From: Streptomyces armeniacus
GTDB taxonomy: Bacteria; Actinomycetota; Actinomycetes; Streptomycetales; Streptomycetaceae
DNA: 36,837 nucleotides
Direction: 5' to 3'
NCBI RefSeq assembly: GCF_003355155.1
Contig: NZ_CP031320.1
Coordinates: 7,995,249-8,032,085 of the forward strand
Made by a program: the position numbers and the translations under genes. Positions 1 to 8,752 of this stretch are shown piece by piece; the stretch's first letter is position 1, and each line of letters opens with the position of its first letter. A model generated the notes under the pieces. That model worked only from the letters and a program-made list of their open reading frames with translations. It was not told where the DNA came from and searched no databases.

Positions 1-796
1 CCGGCGGCGCCTCCTCGGAGGCATCGGGAGCATCGGGAGCATCGGAGTCCGCAGAGTCCTCGGCCGCGTCCTCGGCCTGCTGCTGTTCCTGCTCCGGCTG
101 CGGCTGCTCCGTCTGTTCCTGCCGCACCGTCTCGGTCTGCGCCTGCGCCTGCGCCTGCCCCGGCACAACGGCCGCCGGCAGCAGCCACGCACCGACCCCC
201 AGCGCTCCCGCCACCGCAGCCGTACGGACCAACTGCCGGTTCCACAGCGGCTTCTCCTGCCACCCCGGCCTCGGCGTGGAGAACGCCGACTCTGCCGCCT
301 CCGACGGCCGAGAGCCGTCCCCGGCACCGACCGTGTCCGCCACGACGGCGTACACCAGGTCGCGCACCGTGGTCGCCGGCACCTCGGTCACCGCACCGCG
401 GCGCGAGGGTGAGGGCGTACGCGTCTCTCCCGGCGGCACCGCCACGTACGCGACCCGCCCGAGACCGGCCAGGTCCTCGTCGACGCCGATGTCGACGATC
501 AGCAGCGCGGCCGCGGAGAGTTCCACACCCGTACGCTGCTCATCCCACCAGCCGCGCAGCCGCCGCGCCGCACCCGGCTCGGCGAACTCGTCCCCGTACA
601 TCGGCGGTACCAGCACCGGCATGTTCCCGCCGGCCGTGGCCGCCAGCGACCGCATACCCACAGCGACGGCGTCGGCCAGTTCGGGGTCCCTGACCAGCAC
701 CAGACAGGCGTGACCGGTGCGATCCTCGGGTGACCCGGAATGTGCCTTCGTGCTCGGGGGACAGCCACGTGGATCCGGGGCTTTCCGTGGTTGCAT
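1..796 (-). CDS. Hypothetical single-pass membrane protein, partial (continues beyond window start)
   Basis: The frame is open from an ATG at 796 down to base 1, giving about 265 visible residues and no stop. The start is supported by a strong ribosome site (GAGGAGG) nine bases upstream. The first ~160 residues look soluble and are followed by a charged linker. One hydrophobic stretch lies at about residues 195-215, beginning at a VRTAAVAGALGVG segment. After it comes a low-complexity tail rich in Gln/Ala/Glu and then Asp/Ser/Ala, typical of an exported disordered region. I do not recognise a family. It is transcribed away from the sigma-like gene at 1009, so the 212 bp between them should hold both promoters. 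The acidic repeats (DAPDAPDA) come from a 9-bp repeat near 25-52. Confidence 0.6.
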   Translation of the reverse strand, partial: MQPRKAPDPRGCPPSTKAHSGSPEDRTGHACLVLVRDPELADAVAVGMRSLAATAGGNMPVLVPPMYGDEFAEPGAARRLRGWWDEQRTGVELSAAALLIVDIGVDEDLAGLGRVAYVAVPPGETRTPSPSRRGAVTEVPATTVRDLVYAVVADTVGAGDGSRPSEAAESAFSTPRPGWQEKPLWNRQLVRTAAVAGALGVGAWLLPAAVVPGQAQAQAQTETVRQEQTEQPQPEQEQQQAEDAAEDSADSDAPDAPDASEEAPP

Positions 797-1008
797 AATC
801 GGCGCCTCCTCACGGCTGGACGAAAACGCGCCAGCCCTTTCACCGCTGGACTCGGCACGACGAAGTCCTCGTCGCCTGGTGCGCGGTGACGCTAGGGGAC
901 ATCGCTCGGGACCCCTCCCGGCCCGCCCCGTGATTCTGGGTACGGGCGGGCCGGGCCCGGAGAAGGGCCCAAGACGCCGTGGACCGGTGTAAGTCGATTG
1001 GGAGACGG
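797..1008. promoter_or_regulatory. Divergent intergenic region between the membrane protein and sigma-like genes
   Basis: These 212 bp separate two divergent genes and must contain both promoters. No strong -35/-10 pair was evident by eye. A GC-rich inverted stretch around 916-958 (GGCCCGCCCC...GGCGGGCCGGGCC) could fold into a stem-loop. Confidence 0.35.
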
Positions 1009-1971
1009 ATGAATTGCGCACGTCTGTCCGATGCTGAACTGCTCCGTCTCGCACGGGAAGGAGGAGAGGCGTCCTTCCCCGCGCTCGATGAGTTGGAGCA
1101 GCGCCACTTCGCCGCTGTGCGGGCCTTCGCAGCGGCAGGGACCGTACGCCCGTCAGACGCCGGTGAACTGGCGCGGCAGTCGTGGGAGGAGGCCCTGCGG
1201 CGGCAGGAGGACGGCAGCGCCAGTGGTGCCGTACGCCCTTACGCGCTCGCTTCCGTGCTGCGCACGGCATCCGCGTGGGCGCGGGAGGGTCAGGAGAGCG
1301 CGCTGCAAGCGGAGTTGGCGGCCGAGGGCGCCGCGGCACCGCTGTCCCACCCCGCCTCACTCGTGGCGCGCGCCTTCGCCGATCTTCCGGACCGCGGCCA
1401 GACGGTTCTGTGGCACCAGACGGTCGAACGTGATGACAGCACACTGACAGGCCAGTTGGCCGGCGCCGACCCCGGTGAGGTGCCCGCACTCACCCGCCGT
1501 GCGCGGAGGGATCTGCACAACGCGTACGTCCAGCTCCTCCAGGACGGGATGCAGGACGAGTGCCGCCCGTTCCACCCCATGCTGCTCGCCTACGTGAACG
1601 AGGGATCGACCGACGTCGCGGCGGAACTCGCCCCGCACCTGCGGGAATGCGCCCGCTGTTCCCGCGCCGTCGCCGACCTCGGGCGGGTGCGGCACGACTG
1701 CGGCGCGCTGCTGGCGAAGGCGCTGCTGCCGTGGGGCGGTCTGGAGTACGCCTCCCGCCGTACGAACGCGGACGACGGCCAGGAGGCTTCAGCGCCGGGA
1801 GCCGGGGTGTTGCCGCCCGTGCCGGGCGCCGCTGCGACCGGCGCCCCGCAGAGCGGCGGTGGAGGTGCGGGGAACGGCGGTACGGCGAGCGGCAGTACGG
1901 CGAACGGTGCCGCGCCGCCCCGGGGTCAGGCCCCCGACCCCGAGACCCCACCACGAGCTATGATGAGGCGG
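1009..1971 (+). CDS. Sigma-factor-like protein with C-terminal zinc-finger motif, 3' truncated
   Basis: The N-terminal ~190 residues resemble the Streptomyces family of sigma-70-like proteins: an LSDAELLRLAREGG start, a region-2-like helix around RHFAAVRAFA, and a region-4-like part (DLPDRGQTVLWHQTVE). A putative zinc-finger anti-sigma motif follows (H-x3-C-x2-C in PHLRECARCSR, about residue 210). A Gly/Ala/Asn-rich linker leads to the cut. ATG 1009 is chosen over a GTG at 979 because the sequence just before it (GGGAGACGG) can serve as ribosome site and the conserved part starts there. The frame runs into adapter sequence at 1972-2004, so the true C-terminus is missing. The role is inferred to be regulatory and is not proven. 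Confidence 0.6.
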
Positions 1972-2004
1972 GCGTCGGCAGCGGCAGATGTGTATAAGGG
2001 CCAG
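1972..2004 (+). other. Nextera Read1 + mosaic-end adapter remnant (artificial join)
   Basis: Bases 1986-2004 match the 19-bp transposase mosaic end AGATGTGTATAAGAGACAG at 17 of 19 positions. Bases 1972-1985 match the Read 1 extension TCGTCGGCAGCGTC at 12 of 14. The sigma-like gene is interrupted here and the next gene (a response regulator) begins on the opposite strand. The translated residue signature DVYKGQ is a version of the DVYKRQ tag known from Nextera-contaminated protein records. Confidence 0.95.
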
Positions 2005-2017
2005 GCCCGCAAGGAGT

Positions 2018-2695
2018 TCACCAGGCGGCGGACGCCACGATCCCGGCCTCGTGGGCGAGAATCGCGGCCTGCACCCGATTACGCAGCCCGAGCCTGCTCA
2101 GGACCGCGCTCACATAGCTCTTCACGGTCCCTTCCACCACATGCATCCGCTCGGCGATATCCGCGTTCGACAGCCCGGAACCGACCAGTGCCAGCACCTC
2201 GCGTTCCCGGTTCGTGAGCACCGCGATCCGCTCGCGCGCCTCGGCCCCCCGCGACATACGGGCGCCCGCGCTGCCGGAACTCAGCTCGCTGATGACCCGC
2301 TGGGCCACGCGGGGCGACAGGAAGGCGGCGCCCTCCGCCACCGCCCGTACGCCCGCGAGCAGTTCGCGCGGCGCGCCCGCCTTGAGCAGGAAGCCGCTGG
2401 CGCCGTCCGTCAGCGCCCGCGCGATGTACTCGTCCTCGGAGAAGGTCGTCAGCATCACCGTGGCGGTGTCCGGCACCGTCCGCCTGATCTCGGCGGCGGC
2501 GTCCAGCCCGTCCATGCGCGGCATCCGGACGTCCAGCAGGACGACGTCGGGCCGCTCCTCCCGCGTCAGCGCCACGGCCTCCCGGCCGTCCGACGCCTCC
2601 GCCGCGATCACCTCGATCTCCGGGTCCGTGGACAGGATCGCCCGCACCCCGGCGCGGATCATCTCTTCGTCGTCGGCCAGCAGAACTCGGATCAC
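2018..2695 (-). CDS. NarL/LuxR-type two-component response regulator
   Basis: This is a complete regulator of about 225 residues. The N-terminal receiver domain has the acidic pocket (LLADDEE), the phospho-accepting Asp in LLDVRMPRMDG and the conserved Lys in FLLKAG. The C-terminal LuxR helix-turn-helix is clear (LTNREREVLALVGSGLSNADIAERM, then GTVKSYVSAVLSRLGLRNR). Adjacent GTG codons at 2698 and 2695 are the likely starts because the receiver fold begins at once (VIRVLLADDEE). A longer ATG at 2731 would add residues without family support. No sensor kinase is visible, and its usual partner gene would lie beyond the adapter at 2004. It probably binds promoter DNA when phosphorylated. Targets are unknown. 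Confidence 0.92.
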   Translation of the reverse strand: MIRVLLADDEEMIRAGVRAILSTDPEIEVIAAEASDGREAVALTREERPDVVLLDVRMPRMDGLDAAAEIRRTVPDTATVMLTTFSEDEYIARALTDGASGFLLKAGAPRELLAGVRAVAEGAAFLSPRVAQRVISELSSGSAGARMSRGAEARERIAVLTNREREVLALVGSGLSNADIAERMHVVEGTVKSYVSAVLSRLGLRNRVQAAILAHEAGIVASAAW

Positions 2696-2758
2696 CACTG
2701 GACAGTACAACTTCCCCAGCGGCCGCAGCACTGCCGAAAGTTGGGGGAGAAAGCGCGT

Positions 2759-3415
2759 TCACCCGTGACGGGAGGCCAGTTCGCCGAGCGCGGAGATCAC
2801 CTCGTCGTCATCCAGCTGCCTGAAGTCCTTGTACCACTCTCCGACGGACCGGAACGCCGGCGAGCGGTGCAGACACAGCACCTGGTCCGCCTCGCTCTCC
2901 AGCGCCGCGGCGGTGTGCTCCGCGCCCACGGGCACCGCGAGGAGCAGCCACCGCGCGCCCCGCTCCCGGGCCGAGCGGAGTGCGGCCCGTGCGGTGACCC
3001 CGGTGGCCAGCCCGTCGTCGACGATGATCACGGCACGGCCGTCGAGATCCAGCGGCGGCCGTCCGCGCTGGTACAGCTCCTCGCGGCGGCGCAGCTCCTC
3101 CCGTTCCCGGGCGACGGCGGGCTCCAGCCGCTCGGGGGTCAGCCCGAGCATGGCCAGCGACTCGGAGTCGAAGTACGGCGGGGCGTCGCCGGCGAGGGCG
3201 CCGACCCCCACCTCCGGGTTCCCGGGGGCGCCGATCTTGCGTGCGACCAGTACGTCCAGCGGCGCGTCCAGCGTGCGCGCGACCTCCGCGGCCACCGGGA
3301 CTCCGCCACGTGGCAGCCCCAACACCAGTGGGTCCTCGGGCCCGCCCCCGGGCTGCGCGTTCATGATCTCGCTGGCCAGCGCCCGTCCGGCCTGCCGGCG
3401 GTCGTGGAATCGCAT
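2759..3415 (-). CDS. Type I phosphoribosyltransferase-domain protein
   Basis: The protein has 218 residues and an ATG start at 3415 with GGAGG just upstream. The PRPP-binding signature is plain: VIIVDDGLATGVTA (hydrophobic strand, two Asp, then the TG loop) around residues 129-142. The N-terminal PRT flap region carries LGLPRGGVPVAAEVA. This class is common in actinobacteria as a stand-alone 'phosphoribosyltransferase' with an LVLGLPRGG motif and unassigned substrate. It ends 64 bp from the response-regulator start, in the same direction, so the two could be co-transcribed. The exact reaction is not predictable from sequence. Confidence 0.88.
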   Translation of the reverse strand: MRFHDRRQAGRALASEIMNAQPGGGPEDPLVLGLPRGGVPVAAEVARTLDAPLDVLVARKIGAPGNPEVGVGALAGDAPPYFDSESLAMLGLTPERLEPAVAREREELRRREELYQRGRPPLDLDGRAVIIVDDGLATGVTARAALRSARERGARWLLLAVPVGAEHTAAALESEADQVLCLHRSPAFRSVGEWYKDFRQLDDDEVISALGELASRHG

Positions 3416-3559
3416 GGCGGCGCTCCTCCATCGGTGTCTCCGCGGCCCCGGGGCCTCGCGGGCAGGCGCCCGCGCGGCCCGTGGGCCCGTGCTCGGGGTG
3501 CGAGTACCTCGAACGGATACGGGAACTCGTCATCGGACCCGGCGGGGAAGGTGAGGCGT

Positions 3560-3916
3560 GTGTTCGAAGCGGAAGACATCCGGGAATGGCGCGGCCACGA
3601 CGTGGTCGACACGGGCGGCAGCAAGATCGGATCGCTGGAGTCGGTGTATGTCGACACCGCGACCGACCGGCCTGCCTTCGTCACCGTCACCGTCGGGATG
3701 CCGACCCGGCGGCGGCTGGTGTTCGTGCCGCTGGACGACGCCGTCGTCGGCCCCGGCCACCTCAAGGTTCGCTACGACAAGAAGCAGGTCAAGGACGCCC
3801 CGACCATCGACGTCGACGGGGAGCTGCCGGCCGAGGAGGAGCCGGCGGTCTTCTCGCACTACGAGCTCGCCTACCAGCCCGGAGCGGGCGGAGAGCGGCG
3901 CCTCGCCCGCCGGTGA
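3560..3916 (+). CDS. PRC-barrel domain protein
   Basis: This is a small protein of about 118 residues starting VFEAEDIREWRGHDVVD. The pattern is typical of Streptomyces PRC-barrel proteins: an N-terminal PRC-barrel fold with GSKIGSLESVYVDTATDRPAFVTV and a following RRLVFVPLDDAVVGPGHLKVRYDKKQVKDAP segment, then an acidic linker and an FSHYELAY end. GTG 3560 is preferred because GGGGAAGG lies about eight bases upstream; GTG 3551 is an in-frame alternative. It is divergent from the phosphoribosyltransferase gene. Such proteins are often general-stress proteins in Streptomyces. No catalytic residues are expected. Confidence 0.85.
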   Translation: MFEAEDIREWRGHDVVDTGGSKIGSLESVYVDTATDRPAFVTVTVGMPTRRRLVFVPLDDAVVGPGHLKVRYDKKQVKDAPTIDVDGELPAEEEPAVFSHYELAYQPGAGGERRLARR

Positions 3917-4002
3917 CCGCTGACCCTGACCCTGGCCGCCGGCGCGCGGACGGACGGGGCCCCGTGACGGGGCGCCCAACGACCGGAGCGGAGTGAGACC
4001 CG

Positions 4003-4173
4003 ATGACTGCCGTGCTGCTGTTCCTCATCGTGGCGATCGTGCTGGGAATCGTCGGATGGGTGGTGGAAGGCCTGTTCTGGCTGTTCATCCTCGGTGTGCT
4101 GCTGTTCATGGCCGATCTGGTGTTCTCGGGCGTCCTGATCGGCCGTGGGCGCGGCATGCGCAGCCACCGGTGA
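4003..4173 (+). CDS. Small two-helix membrane protein (56 aa)
   Basis: This is a short gene with a good ribosome site (GGAGTGA) nine bases before ATG 4003. The predicted peptide has two hydrophobic helices (LLFLIVAIVLGIVGWVV and LFWLFILGVLLFMADLVF) and a basic, cytoplasm-facing tail (GRGRGMRSHR). It lies 86 bp after the PRC-barrel gene in the same direction. The family is hypothetical but this architecture is common in Streptomyces stress loci. The helix pattern and ribosome site make it a real gene rather than a chance frame. Confidence 0.7.
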   Translation: MTAVLLFLIVAIVLGIVGWVVEGLFWLFILGVLLFMADLVFSGVLIGRGRGMRSHR

Positions 4174-4302
4174 CACCCGTCCGCGGCGTGCCCGTGTCAG
4201 CCCTGTCGCGAGGGCCCGCTTGCTCGGCACATGAGGGCGGCTTAAGAGGGAACGCGCATTCTGCCTTGGTCGGTTCTTCACCGGCCGTAGTGAGGGAGGG
4301 GT

Positions 4303-4566
4303 GTGCGGGTGCCGCGTCCACGGAGATCGGTCATCAGTCGTTGTCTTCGTCCGGTGTGGGACGCCCTGATCACCTTCGGCACCCACTGGGTCTACATCCC
4401 GCCGACCCCCTCGCGCCCCGCCACACGCGGCCGGGGGTCACGACTGGTACGGGCCACCGCAACCGGCACCTGCTCCGGGCTGGTGTGGCTGGCGGACCGG
4501 ACACCGCCGCTCGGTTCATGGCACGTCTCCTCCGCTGGCAGCGAGTGCTGGCAGACCCGGTTCTGA
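4303..4566 (+). CDS. Hypothetical protein (87 aa), uncertain
   Basis: The frame starts at GTG 4303 after a GGGAGGG ribosome-site-like sequence and ends at TGA 4566. Third codon positions are mostly G or C through the middle, as expected for coding DNA in this genome. The product is basic at the N-terminus (RVPRPRRSVISR), then has GTHWVYIPPTPS and a Cys/Trp-containing end. I recognise no family. It could be a chance frame between the membrane-protein gene and the convergent metE. Confidence 0.35.
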   Translation: MRVPRPRRSVISRCLRPVWDALITFGTHWVYIPPTPSRPATRGRGSRLVRATATGTCSGLVWLADRTPPLGSWHVSSAGSECWQTRF

Positions 4567-4688
4567 CACGGCACCAGGTAACGCCATTCGTAGGATTTAC
4601 GGCCTCTTCCGCGCGCCGGGACGCGCCGGAACCGCCCGTATGCCTGAGCCGGACCCGTATCCGTACCGCCCGGGGCGGGGCAGGGGTG

Positions 4689-7073
4689 CTACTCCAGCTT
4701 CGCGCGGACCTCGCGCGCCGCCTGGGTGAGGTGGCGGAGGGACTCCCGTACCTCCGGCCAGGTACGGGTCTTCAGGCCGCAGTCCGGGTTCGCCCACAGG
4801 CGGTCCGCCGGGAGGGCGCGGAGGCCGGTGTACAGGAGGGCCACGAGTTCGCCCTGGTCGGGGACGCGCGGGGAGTGGATGTCGTACACACCGGGGCCGA
4901 CCTCGCGCGGGTAGTCCGCGTCGGCCAGTTCCTCCGCGACGCGCATGTGGGAGCGGGCCGCCTCCAGGCTGATGACGTCCGCGTCGAGGCTCTCGATCGC
5001 GGACAGGATCTCGCCGAACTCCGCGTAGCACATGTGCGTGTGGATCTGCGTGTCCGCGCGGACGCCGCCCGTCGTCAGCCGGAACGCCTCCGTCGCCCAC
5101 TCCAGATACGCGCCTCGGTCCGCCTCGCGCAGCGGCAGGGACTCGCGCAGCGCGGGCTCGTCGACCTGGATGACGGCTGTGCCCGCGTCCTCCAGGTCCG
5201 CGACCTCGTCCCGCAGTGCCAGCGCGACCTGCCGTGCGGTGTCGGCGAGCGGCTGGTCGTCGCGTACGAAGGACCAGGCGAGCATCGTGACCGGGCCCGT
5301 GAGCATGCCCTTGACGGGCCGGCCGGTGAGCGACTGGGCGTAGCGTGTCCAGCGCAGCGTCATGGGCTCGGGCCGCGAGACGTCGCCGGCGAGGATCGGC
5401 GGCCGTACGTAGCGGGTGCCGTACGACTGGACCCAGCCGTGCCGGGTGGCGAGGTAGCCGGTGAGCTGTTCGGCGAAGTACTGCACCATGTCGTTGCGTT
5501 CGGGCTCGCCGTGCACGAGCACGTCCAGGCCGGCGTCCTCCTGGAAGGCGATCACGTCGCGGATCTCGGCGCTCATGCGTGCGTCGTACGCCGCCCGGTC
5601 GATGCGCCCGGCGCGCAGGTCCGCGCGCGCGGTGCGCAACGCCGCCGTCTGCGGGAACGAGCCGATGGTGGTCGTCGGCAGCAGCGGCAGCCGCAGCCGG
5701 GCGCGCTGGGCGGCGGCGCGTTCGGCGTACGGCTGCGTGCGGGCGGCGTCCGCCGGGGTGACGGCGGCGGAGCGCGCCCGTACGGCGGGATCGCGGGTGA
5801 GCGCGGAGCCCGAACGGGAGGCCCGCGCCGCCCGGTTGGCGGCCAGCTGCGGCGCGATGGCGTCGGCGCCCGCGCCGAGCCCGTGCGCGAGGGTGACGAC
5901 CTCCGCGGTCTTCTGCCGGGCGAACGCGAGCCACCGTGCGACCTGCGGGTCCACGTCGCGTTCGACGGAGGCGTCGAGCGGTACGTGCAGCAGCGAGCAG
6001 GAGGCGGCGACGTCGACGCGGCCGGCGAGGCCGAGGAGGGTGGCGAGGGTGGACAGGGAGCGTTCGAGGTCGTTGATCCACACGTTGCGGCCGTCGACGA
6101 CGCCCGCGACGAGGCGCTTGCCGGGGAGGCCGCCGTTCGCGGCGAGCGCGTCCAGGTTGGCGGCGGCGGGCCCGGTGAAGTCCAGCGCCAGGCCCTCGAC
6201 CGGAGACTGGGCGAGGACGGGCAGCGCGTCGCCGAGCCGGTCGAAGTAGGAGGCGACGAGGAGGCGCGGGCGGTCGGCGAGGGCGCCGAGTTCGCGGTAC
6301 GCGCGGGCCGCGGCGTTCAGTACGGCGGGCGGCTGGTCCTGTACGAGCGCGGGCTCGTCCAGCTGCACCCAGCCGGCGCCGGCGGCGCGCAGGTCGGCAA
6401 GCACTTCGGCGTAGACGGGCAGCAGCCGGTCCAGCAGGGTGAGCGGCTCGAAGTCCGGGTCGGCACCGGGCGCCGGCTTGGCCAGCAGCAGGAACGTGAC
6501 CGGCCCGACCAGCACGGGGCGTGCGTCGTGCCCGAGCGCGCGTGCCTCGGTGTACTCGCCGACGGGCTTGCCCGAGTCCGTACGGAAGACGGTGTCCGGG
6601 CCGAGTTCGGGCACCAGGTAGTGGTAGTTGGTGTCGAACCACTTGGTCATCTCGAGCGGCGGCGCCTCCTGCGTGCCGCGCGCCATGGCGAAGTAGCCGT
6701 CCAGCGCGTCGGCTTCGACCGCGGCGCGGTGCCGGTGGGGCACTGCGCCGGTCATGACGAGGGTGTCGAGGACGTGGTCGTACAGCGAGAAGTCCCCGCT
6801 GGGCACCTCCCGTACGCCGGCGTCGGCCAGCTCCCGCCACACGTCGCGGCGGAGCGCGGCGCAGACGTCGCGGAGCGCGTCGGCGGTGAGGCGCCCGGAC
6901 CAGTAGCGCTCGACGGCCTTCTTCAGTTCGCGGCGGGGGCCCTGCCGCGGGTAGCCGTGGACGGTGGCGGCCGGGCGGGCGGGGCCGCCGGGGATGTTCT
7001 GCCGGGGGGGGAACCCGTCCGAGGGCACGGGCAGGCCCAGCACCCCGTCCCCGACCCACGGCGGACGGCCCAT
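4689..7073 (-). CDS. metE: Cobalamin-independent methionine synthase
   Basis: MetE transfers the methyl group from 5-methyltetrahydropteroyl-triglutamate to homocysteine to make methionine. The N-terminal half begins around GYPRQGPRRELKKAVE and contains WFDTNYHYLVPEL. The C-terminal half has TTTIGSFPQT and the zinc-ligand set: His and Cys in THMCYAEF, Glu in DVISLEAARS and Cys in WANPDCGLKTR. All catalytic metal ligands are present. The start is uncertain. ATG 7073 gives 794 residues, slightly longer than usual, and the conserved part begins about 40 residues later. Long G runs at about 7005-7012 and 7118-7126 look unreliable. No cobalamin riboswitch, often found upstream of metE in Streptomyces, could be seen before the adapter at 7321. 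Confidence 0.93.
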   Translation of the reverse strand: MGRPPWVGDGVLGLPVPSDGFPPRQNIPGGPARPAATVHGYPRQGPRRELKKAVERYWSGRLTADALRDVCAALRRDVWRELADAGVREVPSGDFSLYDHVLDTLVMTGAVPHRHRAAVEADALDGYFAMARGTQEAPPLEMTKWFDTNYHYLVPELGPDTVFRTDSGKPVGEYTEARALGHDARPVLVGPVTFLLLAKPAPGADPDFEPLTLLDRLLPVYAEVLADLRAAGAGWVQLDEPALVQDQPPAVLNAAARAYRELGALADRPRLLVASYFDRLGDALPVLAQSPVEGLALDFTGPAAANLDALAANGGLPGKRLVAGVVDGRNVWINDLERSLSTLATLLGLAGRVDVAASCSLLHVPLDASVERDVDPQVARWLAFARQKTAEVVTLAHGLGAGADAIAPQLAANRAARASRSGSALTRDPAVRARSAAVTPADAARTQPYAERAAAQRARLRLPLLPTTTIGSFPQTAALRTARADLRAGRIDRAAYDARMSAEIRDVIAFQEDAGLDVLVHGEPERNDMVQYFAEQLTGYLATRHGWVQSYGTRYVRPPILAGDVSRPEPMTLRWTRYAQSLTGRPVKGMLTGPVTMLAWSFVRDDQPLADTARQVALALRDEVADLEDAGTAVIQVDEPALRESLPLREADRGAYLEWATEAFRLTTGGVRADTQIHTHMCYAEFGEILSAIESLDADVISLEAARSHMRVAEELADADYPREVGPGVYDIHSPRVPDQGELVALLYTGLRALPADRLWANPDCGLKTRTWPEVRESLRHLTQAAREVRAKLE

Positions 7074-7290
7074 CTCCGGGAAGATCCAGCCCAACGGGCG
7101 GGCGATCAGCGGGAGGGGGGGGGTGAGGAACGACACCCGCCAGTACCAGGTCGTGAGCGTCGGCCCCAGCTCCCGGTGCTTGGTGAGCGCGAGCCGCGGC
7201 ACCTCGTCCGCGCCCGTACGGAGCCGGTCGGCGAGCCACAGCTTCCTATAGCTACATGCTAGCCGCTGCATGCGCGTAGCTTCGTACGTG
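7074..7290 (-). other. Unassigned open frame upstream of metE
   Basis: The frame of metE stays open upstream of 7073 and encodes segments such as RLALTKHRELGPTLTTWYW and PLPLIARPLGWIF. These do not look like the N-terminus of MetE, yet they look protein-like. The stretch includes a long G run and ends in an A/T-rich oddity (about 7245-7262) just before the degraded adapter. It may be the end of another gene fused by a join inside the G run. No family was recognised. Confidence 0.3.
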
Positions 7291-7320
7291 ACAACGAGGT
7301 ACCACGGACCGACAGAGAGG

Positions 7321-7356
7321 CCGTCGGGGGCAGGGTCAGAGGTGTATAAGAGACGT
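7321..7356 (+). other. Nextera Read1 + mosaic-end adapter remnant (artificial join)
   Basis: Bases 7338-7356 match the mosaic end at 16 of 19. Bases 7321-7337 read as the Read 1 extension with about three extra G residues. The 30 or so bases before it (ACCACGGACCGACA...) also resemble a damaged P5 primer site. Left of it is the metE region and right of it the nuo leader. Confidence 0.9.
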
Positions 7357-7622
7357 GTATGGGGGCGCGGGGGTGGGGTTATCCCTACCATGGCCCCGCC
7401 CCGCGCCTTCGCGGGCAGGGCGAAACGGGGCAAGCACCCCGACCCTGATACGGGCCGGGACCGCGACAGTGAGCAGGGCCTAGACTCCGGTGCGTACAGA
7501 TCGTCGAACGCGCGAGACAGTGGACCTAGCGGGACACAAGGGACGCAGAGGACACTCGCCAGGGGTACAGCGCAGGGACACCACCTACCCAGCGGATCCG
7601 AACACGTGAGGACGGGACGGAC
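7357..7622. other. Non-coding leader of nuoA
   Basis: There is no credible gene in this 266-bp stretch. A GC-rich inverted repeat around 7392-7422 (CCCGCGCC...TTCGCGGGC) could form a stem-loop. No clear -35/-10 pair was seen. It probably contains the nuoA promoter, but its left end is cut by the adapter. Confidence 0.4.
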
Positions 7623-7994
7623 GTGCCGGACTATTTCCACGGCTACTCGGTCGTCGGGCTGGTCGCCGCCGTGGGCGTGCTCTTCGTCGCGGTGGCCTTC
7701 GGCGCCGGCAGGCTGCTGCGACCGGTCGTGCCGACGCGGGAGAAGATGCTGACGTACGAGTGCGGCGTCGACCCGGTCGGCGAGGGCTGGGCGCACACCC
7801 AGGTCCGCTACTACGTCTACGCCTTCCTCTACGTCATCTTCGCCGTCGACTCGGTCTTCCTGTTCCCCTGGGCGACGGTCTTCGCCGCGCCGGGCTTCGG
7901 CGGGACCACGCTCGTGGAGATGTTCATCTTCCTCGGGTTCCTGGCGGTCGGGCTGCTGTACGCATGGAAGAAGGGCGTCCTGGAATGGACGTAA
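7623..7994 (+). CDS. nuoA: NADH-quinone oxidoreductase subunit A (NuoA)
   Basis: NuoA is a small membrane subunit of respiratory complex I, which couples quinone reduction to proton pumping. The 123-residue product has three hydrophobic helices (about residues 7-28, 63-83 and 92-113). It carries the family's conserved loop with the redox-sensitive Cys ([14 protein letters not shown]) and the [21 protein letters not shown] helix region. Start is GTG 7623. The gene overlaps nuoB by ten bases, as expected for translational coupling. With nuoB and nuoC it matches the second, partial nuo locus of Streptomyces (nuoA2-type order). Confidence 0.95.
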   Translation: MPDYFHGYSVVGLVAAVGVLFVAVAFGAGRLLRPVVPTREKMLTYECGVDPVGEGWAHTQVRYYVYAFLYVIFAVDSVFLFPWATVFAAPGFGGTTLVEMFIFLGFLAVGLLYAWKKGVLEWT

Positions 7995-8752
7995 CGAGGA
8001 CGGAGAAGACGGAGAAGGGGACGGACGGCGACGCCGCGGGCGCTCGTACGGGCGCGGGCGCCGGACCGGTGGACCTGCCCGCGCCGGCCCCGCGTATAGG
8101 CGCGCTGGCGCGGCTCGCGCCCGAACCCATGAAGGTGGTCCTCAACTGGGGCCGCCGCTACAGCCTCTGGGTCTTCAACTTCGGGCTCGCCTGCTGCGCG
8201 ATCGAGTTCATCGCCGCGTCGATGGCCCGGCACGACTTCATCCGCCTAGGCGTGATCCCGTTCGCACCGGGGCCGCGGCAGGCGGACCTCATGGTCGTCT
8301 CGGGCACCGTGACCGACAAGATGGCGCCGGCGGTCAAGCGGCTCTACGAGCAGATGCCCGAGCCGAAGTACGTGATCTCGTTCGGCGCCTGCTCCAACTG
8401 CGGCGGCCCGTACTGGGACTCGTACTCCGTGACCAAGGGCGTCGACCAGATCATCCCCGTCGACGTGTACGTGCCGGGCTGCCCGCCGCGTCCGGAGGCG
8501 CTGCTGCAGGGCATCCTCAAGCTGCAGGAGAAGATCTCGCGGGAGTCGACCGCGACCCGCTACGGGCCGGGGGCGGCCGAGGCGAACGGCGGCGGGCGTC
8601 CGACGGCGGCGGCGCTGACGAGCCCGCTGGCGGAGGCGCCGACTCCGGGGTCGGGGCCTGGGGCCGGGTCGGCTCCGGCTCCCGCTCCGGGTGCTGCTGA
8701 AGCCGAGCCGGGCAGCGGTGACGGCGGGGGCACCGGGGAGGGGGACCGGTGA
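7985..8752 (+). CDS. nuoB: NADH-quinone oxidoreductase subunit B (NuoB)
   Basis: NuoB holds the terminal [4Fe-4S] cluster N2 that passes electrons to quinone. All four cluster ligands are present: the adjacent pair in GLACCAIEF, one in [12 protein letters not shown] and one in [12 protein letters not shown]. Start ATG 7985 lies inside the end of nuoA. The core is followed by an unusual C-terminal tail of about 70 residues rich in Ala/Pro/Gly (residues ~185-255), probably disordered. An N-terminal extension of ~35 residues precedes [25 protein letters not shown]. This version, with [14 protein letters not shown], is the second-locus type rather than the main 14-gene operon type. Confidence 0.95.
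   Translation: MDVTRTEKTEKGTDGDAAGARTGAGAGPVDLPAPAPRIGALARLAPEPMKVVLNWGRRYSLWVFNFGLACCAIEFIAASMARHDFIRLGVIPFAPGPRQADLMVVSGTVTDKMAPAVKRLYEQMPEPKYVISFGACSNCGGPYWDSYSVTKGVDQIIPVDVYVPGCPPRPEALLQGILKLQEKISRESTATRYGPGAAEANGGGRPTAAALTSPLAEAPTPGSGPGAGSAPAPAPGAAEAEPGSGDGGGTGEGDR

Noticed and set aside
276..713. Plus-strand frame of 145 codons
   Set aside because: It is antisense to the minus-strand gene starting at 796, which has a strong ribosome site and normal composition.
1972..2004. Tn5-like or other natural transposon end
   Set aside because: The mosaic end is followed or preceded by the synthetic Read 1, Read 2, P5 or P7 extensions, which occur only in sequencing libraries.
4567..4688. Terminator between the small plus-strand frame and metE
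   Set aside because: The stretch is between convergent genes, but no stem longer than a few base pairs was evident by eye.
3993..7262. A plus-strand open frame of 1089 codons
   Set aside because: It is the shadow of metE on the other strand, which is common in high-GC DNA. The MetE motifs are unambiguous on the minus strand.
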